Shown here in pieces: positions 9,299 to 16,221 of a DNA stretch of 64,000 nucleotides; the stretch's first letter is position 1; every line of letters starts with the position of its first letter. The position numbers and the translations under genes were made by a program. The notes under the pieces are model-generated. The model did no database searches, was not told where the DNA came from, and was given only the letters and a program-made list of their open reading frames with translations. The stretch covers positions 2,180,001 through 2,244,000 of the forward strand of contig NZ_JBFEFL010000001.1 in assembly GCF_040717445.1 (NCBI RefSeq), given 5' to 3'. The DNA is from Qipengyuania sp. JC766. GTDB lineage: Bacteria > Pseudomonadota > Alphaproteobacteria > Sphingomonadales > Sphingomonadaceae.

Positions 9299-10171
9299 AT
9301 GACGGGCTTGGGAAGTATGGGAACGCGCCGACAGATGCATCTGGTCGTCAATGCCAGGAGTGGCAGCAACACCGGCGACGCGATCGACAATGTGCGAAAA
9401 CAGCTTGCGGATGCCGGGTGGGCGATCCCGAGGCTCGCCTGTTTCCCGGACGACGACCTGCCTTCGCCAGAACAGCTCGATGCCGAAGGCGTCGACACAT
9501 GCGCGGTGTTCGCAGGCGACGGCACGATCAATGCGCTGGTGAACACGCTGGCGGGCTGGGGCGGACAGGTGCTGGTTCTCCCCGGCGGCACGATGAACCT
9601 GCTGTCGAAGCGCCTGCACGGCGATCTCGAATTGCCGGAAATCCTGCACTGCTTCCTCGGCGGAGGTGCGCGCCGGGTACGGCCCGGCATCGCGCGCTGT
9701 CCGGAAGGATCAGCCCTGGCCGGACTGCTGGCCGGACCCGGGACGCGCTGGAACGTGGTCCGCGAAGCCATGCGGGATCTCGATCTTGCCAAGGCCACCG
9801 GCGGGTTTGCAGACGCCATGCAGGAAACGACCGAAGGGCCGGGCGCGCGTCTGGCGGAACCGGAGATCGCGGCCAACCGGCCTTATCCGCTAATTGAGAT
9901 CACGCCGGGCGAAAACGGCCTCAGCGCGGATGGTTTCCATGCGGAGGATGCGGGCGATTACATCGCGCAGGGCTGGGCATTGCTGCGCCGGCGTTTTCGC
10001 GAAGGACCGCACGACCGGCTGGGCGTCTTCAATCGGATCGTGCTGGAAAGCGAGGACGGCAGCGACCTTGGCCTGCTGATCGACGGGGAACCCGCCTCGC
10101 TCGCCTCGCCTGCCACCATCACCCTCGCCGAATGCAGGGTCGATCTGTTAGCGACCGGCCATGCCTTCTGA
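9299..10171 (+). CDS. Diacylglycerol kinase family lipid kinase
   Basis: Lipid kinase of 290 residues with the DAGK catalytic fold. The nucleotide-binding signature is VFAGDGTINALVN (GGDGT variant) followed by LPGGTMNLLSKRL, and the N-terminus LVVNARSGSNTG is typical. Likely ATP-dependent phosphorylation of a lipid headgroup such as diacylglycerol at the inner membrane; YegS- and BmrU-like proteins are relatives. The first Gly of GGDGT is Ala here. An alternative start lies at 9317. The last 11 bases overlap the phosphoesterase gene, indicating coupling. The true substrate is not deducible. Confidence 0.85.
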   Translation: MTGLGSMGTRRQMHLVVNARSGSNTGDAIDNVRKQLADAGWAIPRLACFPDDDLPSPEQLDAEGVDTCAVFAGDGTINALVNTLAGWGGQVLVLPGGTMNLLSKRLHGDLELPEILHCFLGGGARRVRPGIARCPEGSALAGLLAGPGTRWNVVREAMRDLDLAKATGGFADAMQETTEGPGARLAEPEIAANRPYPLIEITPGENGLSADGFHAEDAGDYIAQGWALLRRRFREGPHDRLGVFNRIVLESEDGSDLGLLIDGEPASLASPATITLAECRVDLLATGHAF

Positions 10172-11021
10172 TCAGACGCTTCTTTTCCATCTCTCGGACA
10201 TCCATTTCGGGCTTGAGGACAACCAGGCCCTCGATTGGGTGAAGCAGGAAATCGCCGCCCGCCAGCCCGACGCGGTCGCCATCACCGGCGACCTGACGAT
10301 GCGTGCGCGCCACCATGAATTCCAGGCCGCCACTCACTGGATCACCACGCTGGACGTTCCGGTGACGGTGGAGGTGGGCAATCACGACATGCCCTATTTC
10401 AACCTGCTGGAGCGGTTCTTCGCGCCCTATCGGCGCTTTCAGGGGATGCAGGATCTGGTCGAAAAGGCGATCGACCTGCCCGGCCTCGCGATCGTGCCGC
10501 TCAAGACGGCGGTGCGGGCGCAACCGCGCTTCAACTGGTCGAAAGGCTGGGTGACCGACGATGCGCTGCAGAAGTGCCTCGCACTGATCGATGCCCTGCC
10601 GGCGGGGACGAAGGCGTTGGTGGCGGTTCACCATCCCTTGCGCGAAGTGGGGACCGAAGGCACCGCGCTGACCAAGAACGGCTCCAAGGCCTTGCAGGAA
10701 CTGGCGAAGCGGCCCGTCCTTGCCGTCCTCAGCGGCCATGTCCACGACGCCTTCGACATCGTCGAGCAGACCGGGAACGGCCCTGTGCGCATGATCGGCG
10801 CCGGGACCCTGTCCAAGCGCACACGCTCCACTCCGCCCAGTTTCAATGAACTGCGCTGGGACGGGGCTGAGCTGCAGGTGACGGTCCGCAACCTCGACGA
10901 CGTGGCCACGCGGGACATGATGATCGACGACGTGCCGGAAGACGCGATGCCGCCGCGCAATCCGGGCGATCCCGTCGCACCAGTGCGCCAGATACCGCGG
11001 ACCGATCCCCCCGTGTCCTGA
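10161..11021 (+). CDS. Metallophosphoesterase
   Basis: Calcineurin-like phosphoesterase of 286 residues. The metal ligands are readable in order: LSDIHFG, ITGDLT, GNHD, VHHP and LSGHVHD. It probably hydrolyses a phosphomono- or diester; similar stand-alone proteins include cAMP phosphodiesterase-like and UDP-diacylglucosamine hydrolase-like enzymes, but neither can be assigned. The start ATG lies within the end of the lipid kinase gene, so the kinase and phosphatase activities are produced together. The C-terminal 35 residues are proline-rich and outside the core fold. Confidence 0.88.
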   Translation: MPSDQTLLFHLSDIHFGLEDNQALDWVKQEIAARQPDAVAITGDLTMRARHHEFQAATHWITTLDVPVTVEVGNHDMPYFNLLERFFAPYRRFQGMQDLVEKAIDLPGLAIVPLKTAVRAQPRFNWSKGWVTDDALQKCLALIDALPAGTKALVAVHHPLREVGTEGTALTKNGSKALQELAKRPVLAVLSGHVHDAFDIVEQTGNGPVRMIGAGTLSKRTRSTPPSFNELRWDGAELQVTVRNLDDVATRDMMIDDVPEDAMPPRNPGDPVAPVRQIPRTDPPVS

Positions 11022-11062
11022 AAGAGAGTGTCCTGACAGAGAGCCTGTTCGCGAGAACCATG

Positions 11063-11093
11063 AAAAAGGGCGGCACCTTGCGATGCCGCCCTT
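11063..11093 (-). terminator. Rho-independent terminator of rplM-rpsI
   Basis: Perfect 10-bp stem AAGGGCGGCA (11066-11075) / TGCCGCCCTT (11084-11093) with an 8-base loop. Read on the reverse strand, the stem is followed by a T-run (complement of the A-run at 11063-11067). It lies 25 bases after the rpsI stop. Confidence 0.88.
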
Positions 11094-11118
11094 CCTTGGT
11101 GATCCGGTTGAAACGCGC

Positions 11119-11766
11119 TTAGCGCTTCGAGAACTGGAAGCTGCGGCGGGCTTTGGCCCGGCCGTACTTCTTGCGCTCCACCACGCGGCTGTCGCGGGTG
11201 AGGAAACCGGCAGCCTTTACGGTGCTGCGCAGCTTGGGTTCGTACTTGGCGAGAGCCTGGCTGATGCCGTGCTTCACCGCGCCGGCCTGACCGGAGAGGC
11301 CGCCGCCGCGAACGGTGGCGATCACGTCGTACTGGCCCATGCGGTCGGTGATCGCGAAGGGCTGGTTGATGATCAGGCGCAGGGTCGGGCGTGCGAAGTA
11401 AGTTTCCTGCTCCTTGCCGTTAACCGTGATCGTGCCCTTGCCGGGCTTGATCCAGACGCGGGCGACCGCGTCCTTGCGGCGGCCGGTCGCGTAGGCGCGG
11501 CCGTGCTGGTCCAGTTCCTGCTCGCGAAGCGGCGTGTCGCTCTGCTGGGCGATGGCCGCGGCGTCCGCGTCGGGCGCATCGCCGGCGATGTTGCCGAGAT
11601 CGGCGAAGTCGGTGACGGTGCCGGACTTGTCGTCCGCCTTCTCGTTCGTCTTTTCGGCAGCCTCGTCTTCGGCGGTGTCGCCGGTTCCGGTCTGCGCTTC
11701 GACCTTTTCCTCGGCCTTGGGGGCTTCGGTTTCGGGCGTCTCTTCGGGTTTCTTATCGTCGGCCAT
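11119..11766 (-). CDS. rpsI: 30S ribosomal protein S9 with long acidic N-terminal extension
   Basis: Ribosomal protein uS9 of 215 residues. The canonical core (about residues 88-215) carries [28 protein letters not shown] and the invariant C-terminus [17 protein letters not shown] that reaches the ribosomal P site. The first roughly 85 residues are an extension very rich in Glu, Asp, Ala and Lys, much longer than in E. coli S9 (130 residues). Its start ATG overlaps the rplM stop by one base (TGATG), which fixes the start and shows the extension is real. It is cotranscribed with rplM as in most bacteria. Confidence 0.97.
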   Translation of the reverse strand: MADDKKPEETPETEAPKAEEKVEAQTGTGDTAEDEAAEKTNEKADDKSGTVTDFADLGNIAGDAPDADAAAIAQQSDTPLREQELDQHGRAYATGRRKDAVARVWIKPGKGTITVNGKEQETYFARPTLRLIINQPFAITDRMGQYDVIATVRGGGLSGQAGAVKHGISQALAKYEPKLRSTVKAAGFLTRDSRVVERKKYGRAKARRSFQFSKR

Positions 11767-12245
11767 CAGGCGGTAACCTTGTTCTTGCGGTTCATTCCGG
11801 CGACATCGAGCGTTTCGGGCTTCTGGCCCTCATGCGGATGATCCGTACCGGCGTAGACGTGGAGAGCGCGCATCTGCGCACGGCCGAGCGGGCCGCGCGG
11901 GATCATGCGCTCGACAGCCTTTTCGATCACGCGCTCGGGGAAACGGCCCTCGAGCACCTTGGCGGGCGTCGTTTCCTTGATGCCGCCCGGATGACCGGTG
12001 TGCTTGTAATAGACCTTGTCGGTCATCTTGCGGCCGGTGAACTTCACCTTTTCCGCGTTGAGGATGATCACGTGGTCGCCGCAATCGACATGCGGAGTGT
12101 AGCTCGGCTTGTGCTTGCCGCGCAGGTGGTTGGCGACGATCGCGGCGAGACGACCGACGACGAGGCCGTCGGCATCGATCACGTGCCATTTCTTTTCGAC
12201 CTCGGCCGGCTTGATCGACCGGGTCTGCTTGTGCAGCGCCTTCAT
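11766..12245 (-). CDS. rplM: 50S ribosomal protein L13
   Basis: Ribosomal protein uL13 of 159 residues, a component of the large subunit. Diagnostic segments include [38 protein letters not shown] and [12 protein letters not shown]. The start [10 protein letters not shown] is the standard N-terminus; upstream codons are not family-like. First gene of the rplM-rpsI operon. A candidate promoter lies about 70-95 bases upstream. The C-terminal tail is slightly longer than in E. coli (142 residues), as usual in alphaproteobacteria. Confidence 0.97.
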   Translation of the reverse strand: MKALHKQTRSIKPAEVEKKWHVIDADGLVVGRLAAIVANHLRGKHKPSYTPHVDCGDHVIILNAEKVKFTGRKMTDKVYYKHTGHPGGIKETTPAKVLEGRFPERVIEKAVERMIPRGPLGRAQMRALHVYAGTDHPHEGQKPETLDVAGMNRKNKVTA

Positions 12246-12311
12246 GGCTTTTCCATTCGTTGACGAAATGAGTAGTGTGCGAATCGCCGTTTCCGGGATC
12301 GCGAGAGGCGC

Positions 12312-12341
12312 GCATTTGTGCCGCAACGTGCCGCAAGTCAA
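12312..12341 (-). promoter_or_regulatory. Candidate promoter of rplM-rpsI
   Basis: On the reverse strand, TTGACT (12336-12341) is followed after 18 bases by AAATGC (12312-12317), at a suitable distance from the rplM start at 12245. The -35 is good and the -10 is weak. The spacer contains two tandem copies of TTGCGGCAC. Confidence 0.4.
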
Positions 12342-12380
12342 GTGAAACCGGGCCTTACGGCGGAGGTAAAATAATACCTG

Positions 12381-12698
12381 TCAGCCTTGTGCGCCGGTCT
12401 GCTCGCGCAGCCACGCCGCCGTCGCCTCCCCCGCCCGGCACGGCCAGCCCATGATGGCTGGGGTCTCGTATGGATGAATATCGGCAAGTCGCGCGATCGC
12501 CTCGTCGAGGAGGGCCTCATCCGTCTTGAACAGCGCCGCGCACTCGTTCTCGGACTGGACGGCGCCCTTCCAGGCAAAGACCGATACCATCGCCGGGAGC
12601 AGGTTCGCACAGGCGACGAGACGCTCCTCGATCAGCGTCGCCGCGGCCGCCCGCGCCTGTGCCTCGTCGGCGAACGGGCTCCAGATCAGGGCGCTCAC
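12381..12698 (-). CDS. cutA: Divalent-cation tolerance protein CutA
   Basis: CutA1 homologue of 105 residues, a small trimeric cytosolic protein linked to divalent cation tolerance but with an unsettled molecular role. Family signatures are ATLIEERLVACANLLPAMVSVFAWKG and IARLADIHPYETPAIMGWPC. A GTG start at 12698 is chosen because it forms a GTGA overlap with the cox15 stop and gives the normal length of the family. An upstream ATG would add 28 unrelated residues. It is translationally coupled to heme A synthase, a reasonable pairing since both touch metal handling. Confidence 0.92.
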   Translation of the reverse strand: MSALIWSPFADEAQARAAAATLIEERLVACANLLPAMVSVFAWKGAVQSENECAALFKTDEALLDEAIARLADIHPYETPAIMGWPCRAGEATAAWLREQTGAQG

Positions 12699-13747
12699 TT
12701 GCGGCGGCCCTCGATATGCATGGCCCAGGCGGTTGCGCCCACGACCAGTGCTCCGATCCCTTGGTGCGCCACCGCGACCCACAATTCGACGCCCGACAGC
12801 ACGGTCGCGATGCCGACCACGATCTGCAAGCCGACCAGGGCGTTGAGGAGGACGGAGGCCTTCCGCTCGAAGGGCTTAACGCGGCGCGCCTGGAAGATCA
12901 GCGCGGCCGCGGCAATCCACGCCCACCAGCGATGGAGGAAGTGGAGCAGGAAGGGATCGTGGGTCACAGCCCACCAGAAGCCCCGCGTACTGTCATACTC
13001 CGGGAGGAAACGGTCCTGCATGAGCGGCCAGCTGTCCGACGCATGGCCGGCATTGAGCCCTGCGACCCATGCCCCCAGGAGGAGCTGGATGAACAGCACC
13101 ACGGCGACGAGGAACGGCACCAGCCGCAGACGGGCCGCAGGTCCGGCAGGAATGCGGGCCAGCCTGCGCATGTCCAGCGCGGTCCAGACGAGCAGCGAGA
13201 GCGTGAGCAGAGCCGTGAGCAAATGGATCGAGAGCCAGAAATGGCTCACGTCGGTCATCTGTCCGGACAGCCCGGACCGGACCATGAACCAGCCGAAAAC
13301 CCCCTGCATCCCGCCCAGGACGAGGAGCAGAACCAAGCGCAGCTTGTAGCCTTGCGGAATGGCCCCGCGGATCCAGAACCAGGCGAGGGGCAAGGCATAG
13401 GCCAAGCCAATCAACCGCCCGATCAGGCGGTGGAACCATTCCCAGAAATAGATGAACTTGAAATCGGCCAGCGTCATGCCCGCGGGGCCGGTCACGTTAC
13501 GGTATTCCGGTATCTGCTGGTACAGTTCGAATTCCGCCTGCCACTGCGCCTCGGACAAGGGCGGCAGCGCGCCCGTCACGGGTTTCCACTCGGTAATGGA
13601 AAGGCCCGATTCCGTCAGGCGCGTGATCCCGCCCACGATCACGATCGTCACCACCAGCGCGGCCACGCCCCAGAGCCACCACGCGATCTGCGCAGGTCTG
13701 GAGCTCGATGGCACGGCCGCGTCCGGCAGGGTTTCAGTCTCGGTCAT
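12695..13747 (-). CDS. ctaA: Heme A synthase COX15/CtaA
   Basis: Polytopic membrane enzyme of 350 residues that oxidises the C8 methyl of heme O to the formyl group of heme A for aa3-type oxidases. About eight membrane segments are seen. Conserved motifs include GGITRLTESGLSITEWKPVTGALPP, FKFIYFWEWFHRLIGR, QGVFGWFMVRSGL and HFLHRWWAWI, which supply the heme-ligand histidines. Start at MTETE (13747), with GGAA 7 bases upstream; an ATG 12 bases earlier is also possible. Followed by cutA with a GTGA overlap. No oxidase subunit genes are near. Confidence 0.95.
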   Translation of the reverse strand: MTETETLPDAAVPSSSRPAQIAWWLWGVAALVVTIVIVGGITRLTESGLSITEWKPVTGALPPLSEAQWQAEFELYQQIPEYRNVTGPAGMTLADFKFIYFWEWFHRLIGRLIGLAYALPLAWFWIRGAIPQGYKLRLVLLLVLGGMQGVFGWFMVRSGLSGQMTDVSHFWLSIHLLTALLTLSLLVWTALDMRRLARIPAGPAARLRLVPFLVAVVLFIQLLLGAWVAGLNAGHASDSWPLMQDRFLPEYDSTRGFWWAVTHDPFLLHFLHRWWAWIAAAALIFQARRVKPFERKASVLLNALVGLQIVVGIATVLSGVELWVAVAHQGIGALVVGATAWAMHIEGRRK

Positions 13748-13817
13748 GGGGCGTTCCATGCTGCCTGAAGCAGCCCCCGGCAAGAGCAACGCATGCAATA
13801 GGACTTGCGGGACTTGC

Positions 13818-13838
13818 GAAATGTAACATCGTCACATA
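13818..13838. promoter_or_regulatory. Imperfect palindrome in cox15/MerC divergent region
   Basis: ATGTAACATCGTCACAT (13821-13837) is a 17-base imperfect palindrome with arms ATGTnAC / GTnACAT, sitting directly before the MerC start codon. AT-rich ATGT/ACAT arms resemble Fur/Zur-type metal-regulator sites in alphaproteobacteria. The link is an inference from pattern and context only. Confidence 0.35.
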
Positions 13839-13839
13839 C

Positions 13840-14229
13840 ATGCACCGCGTGTCGATCCCCGCCAAACCCACGATTCGTACGCGGCTCGATCGTGCCGGTC
13901 TCATCCTTTCGGGGGTGTGCGCGGCGCATTGTCTGGCAAGCGTCTTGATCATTTCCGGACTCGGCATCGGCGGGCAGTTCCTGCTCGATCCGATTTGGCA
14001 CGAGATCGGATTGATGCTCGCGCTCTTCATTGCTGCCATCGCAATCGGATGGGGCGCGTTGCGGCACCGCCGCGCCGTTCCCTTCGTCGTCGCCATGATG
14101 GGACTGACCTTCATGGGCGGTGCCCTGGCGGCACCCCACGGGATGGAAGAAATGATCCTGACCGTGATCGGCGTCGCGCTGGTTTCGGTCGGGCACGTCC
14201 TCAACCTTCGCGCTCCCGCCAAAGCCTGA
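13840..14229 (+). CDS. MerC domain membrane protein
   Basis: Inner-membrane protein of 129 residues with four hydrophobic segments (about 20-45, 50-65, 70-90 and 98-125). It carries the MerC metal-binding motif GVCAAHCLA with Cys27 and Cys31. MerC proteins import Hg(II) in mercury resistance operons, but no mer genes are here. Chromosomal MerC-like proteins in sphingomonads are probably general metal or heme-related membrane proteins. The start ATG at 13840 follows directly on a palindromic sequence, leaving little room for a leader. Divergent from cox15. Confidence 0.82.
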   Translation: MHRVSIPAKPTIRTRLDRAGLILSGVCAAHCLASVLIISGLGIGGQFLLDPIWHEIGLMLALFIAAIAIGWGALRHRRAVPFVVAMMGLTFMGGALAAPHGMEEMILTVIGVALVSVGHVLNLRAPAKA

Positions 14230-14266
14230 GCTTGCCTCGCGCGACTTGCCCTCTATCTCGGCGGGC

Positions 14267-15253
14267 ATGACCGATCTGCGCACCGTCACCGTCAACGGCG
14301 AATCTCGCCGTACCTCATCGTCCGATGTCGCCGCGCTCGTGCGTGAACTCGAACTCGATCCGCAGAAGGTTGCCGTCGAGCATAACGGCACCATCGCACC
14401 GCGATCGCATCTGGGCGAGACGCCGCTTGCCGACGGGGACGTTCTCGAAATCGTCCATTTCGTGGGCGGGGGATCAGGGCAGCAGGACGATAATTGGGAA
14501 GTTGCCGGACGCACGTTCCGGTCGCGCCTGATCGTCGGAACCGGGAAATATGCCGATTTCGAACAGAACGCCGCGGCCGTCGAAGCGGCGGGTGCCGACA
14601 TCGTGACCGTGGCGGTCCGCCGGGTGAATGTCAGCGATCCCAAGGCGCCGATGCTTACCGATTTTATCGATCCGAAAAAGGTCACTTACCTTCCCAATAC
14701 GGCCGGGTGCTTCACGGCGGACGAGGCCATCCGCACCCTGCGTCTGGCGAGAGAAGCCGGCGGATGGGATCTGGTAAAGCTGGAAGTCCTGGGCGAGGCG
14801 CGCACGCTTTACCCGGATATGCGGGAAACCCTTCGCGCCACCGAAACCCTCGCGAAGGAGGGCTTTTATCCGATGGTCTATTGCGTCGATGATCCGATAG
14901 CGGCGAAGCAGCTGGAAGAGGCCGGGGCCGTGGCGATCATGCCGCTGGGCGCCCCGATCGGCAGCGGGCTCGGCATCCAGAACCGGGTCACCATCCGTTT
15001 GATCGTGGAAGGGGCCAAGGTTCCCGTCCTCGTCGATGCAGGGGTAGGCACGGCGAGCGATGCTGCGGTGGGAATGGAACTGGGATGCGACGGCATCCTG
15101 ATGAACACCGCCATTGCCGAAGCGAAAGACCCGATACGCATGGCTCGCGCCATGAAGCTGGCCGTCCAGGCCGGCAGAGACGCGTATCTGTCCGGTCGCA
15201 TGGCAACGCGCAAATACGCCGATCCCTCGAGCCCGCTGGCGGGTCTCATCTGA
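14267..15253 (+). CDS. thiSG: ThiS-ThiG fusion: sulfur carrier and thiazole synthase
   Basis: Fusion of 328 residues that combines the ubiquitin-like carrier ThiS (about residues 1-69) with thiazole synthase ThiG (about 78-328) of thiamine biosynthesis. The ThiS part ends in HFVGGG, so the diglycine that normally becomes a C-terminal thiocarboxylate is internal. The ThiG part has the Schiff-base Lys171 in LVKLEVLG and the phosphate-binding [14 protein letters not shown] and [11 protein letters not shown] motifs. The start at MTDLRT follows the family. No thiamine riboswitch or other thi gene was recognised next to it. Fusion of this type is known in some alphaproteobacteria. Confidence 0.93.
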   Translation: MTDLRTVTVNGESRRTSSSDVAALVRELELDPQKVAVEHNGTIAPRSHLGETPLADGDVLEIVHFVGGGSGQQDDNWEVAGRTFRSRLIVGTGKYADFEQNAAAVEAAGADIVTVAVRRVNVSDPKAPMLTDFIDPKKVTYLPNTAGCFTADEAIRTLRLAREAGGWDLVKLEVLGEARTLYPDMRETLRATETLAKEGFYPMVYCVDDPIAAKQLEEAGAVAIMPLGAPIGSGLGIQNRVTIRLIVEGAKVPVLVDAGVGTASDAAVGMELGCDGILMNTAIAEAKDPIRMARAMKLAVQAGRDAYLSGRMATRKYADPSSPLAGLI

Positions 15254-15399
15254 CCGGACATCACAAATGATATGGAGCGAACCGGCAGGATTTGCGGAAC
15301 GCCGCACCGGTCAACCCGTTCAAATGTCAAGTTGCACGAGAGCAGCCCTGCCTTCCGGCGATACTGCCGGGAGACATAAACGCAGGAAGGATTTCAATC

Positions 15400-15570
15400 A
15401 TGGGTGAATTCACAGACAAGGCGAAGGGTATCGCGAACGAAGTTGCCGGCAAGGCGAAGCAGGCTTCCAGCGATCCGGAAACCAAGACCGAAGGAAAGGC
15501 GCAGGAACGCAAGGGCGAGGCGCAGAACCTCAAGGGCGAAGTGAAGGGTGCGTTGGGCGACAAGGTCTGA
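15400..15570 (+). CDS. CsbD family stress protein
   Basis: Small hydrophilic protein of 56 residues typical of CsbD: MGEFTDKAKGIANEVAGKAKQ followed by lysine/glutamate-rich repeats (KAQERKGEAQNLKGEVKGA). Such proteins accumulate under general stress; the molecular function is unknown. A strong AGGAAGG ribosome site at 15384-15390 fixes the start. It stands alone between thiSG and a rho-independent terminator, consistent with a short, highly expressed mRNA. Confidence 0.92.
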   Translation: MGEFTDKAKGIANEVAGKAKQASSDPETKTEGKAQERKGEAQNLKGEVKGALGDKV

Positions 15571-15592
15571 CGCAATTCACGATACCACCGAG

Positions 15593-15622
15593 AAGGGCCG
15601 CACTCAGTGGTGGCCCTTTTTG
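15593..15622 (+). terminator. Rho-independent terminator after csbD-like gene
   Basis: Stem AAGGGCC (15593-15599) / GGCCCTT (15612-15618), with additional CAC/GTG pairing in the loop, followed by a T-run through 15621. It lies 22 bases after the stop codon. Confidence 0.85.
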
Positions 15623-15684
15623 TTTATCGCTTACGCGGCGTTAACCATCTTGCGCGACACTTCCTCCAAGAAGGGGGAATGGTC

Positions 15685-16212
15685 ATGGCGATTACCGGAA
15701 CGGCTTCACTCGCGATCGCGGAAATGCGGGAGTTTGCCGCGTTCACCGCTGCCGAACAGAGATACATTCGTCGCAGTCTGGACATCGGCCTTGGCAGGCA
15801 GGATGCATTCCGCCTCTGGGCGCGGGACGCATCGGAGACTGTAGGAATCAGGCGCCACTACGTTATTTACAACGACCTGAAGGCGTTGCGTTCATCGATA
15901 CCGGACCCGACTGCATCGGAACCCGCGGAAGCATTCATCGGCAAGCTGACCCGCATTGCAGCCTTCGACCTGGCGCAAGGCAGGATCGAATGTTTCTCCG
16001 CCTTCCGTTTTCTCTACGAAAGGCTGCTCGGTCCCGAGGCCCGACCTTGGCTTCCCGCCGCGTTCTGCGGAGCGGCGGCATTGCCGCAGATCGAACCGCA
16101 CAACCGCAAGATGCTGCTGCAGTCCCTCAGCGAAGCGGCTGCGACGGCACCCGGGTGGTCGGTCCGGCGACCGACCTTCTTCCCGGAATATATCGACAGC
16201 GTCGCCGCCTGA
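15685..16212 (+). CDS. Hypothetical protein
   Basis: Cytosolic protein of 175 residues that I do not recognise. It appears mainly helical, with no signal peptide or membrane segment. Features are an aromatic/arginine-rich centre (FSAFRFLYERLLGPEARPWLP) and an N-terminal helix REFAAFTAAEQRYIRRSLDIG. The start at 15685 is preferred because AGGGGGA at 15672-15678 is properly spaced for it, whereas an ATG at 15679 would be too close. It is convergent with the large amidohydrolase gene, with only 9 bases between the stops. Being monocistronic right after a terminator, it must have its own promoter. Confidence 0.7.
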   Translation: MAITGTASLAIAEMREFAAFTAAEQRYIRRSLDIGLGRQDAFRLWARDASETVGIRRHYVIYNDLKALRSSIPDPTASEPAEAFIGKLTRIAAFDLAQGRIECFSAFRFLYERLLGPEARPWLPAAFCGAAALPQIEPHNRKMLLQSLSEAAATAPGWSVRRPTFFPEYIDSVAA

Positions 16213-16221
16213 GCGCTCCGA

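Noticed and set aside
12364-12379. AGGTA/TACCT short hairpin after cutA
   Set aside because: Only 5 bp with an A/T loop and no GC-rich stem; likely chance.
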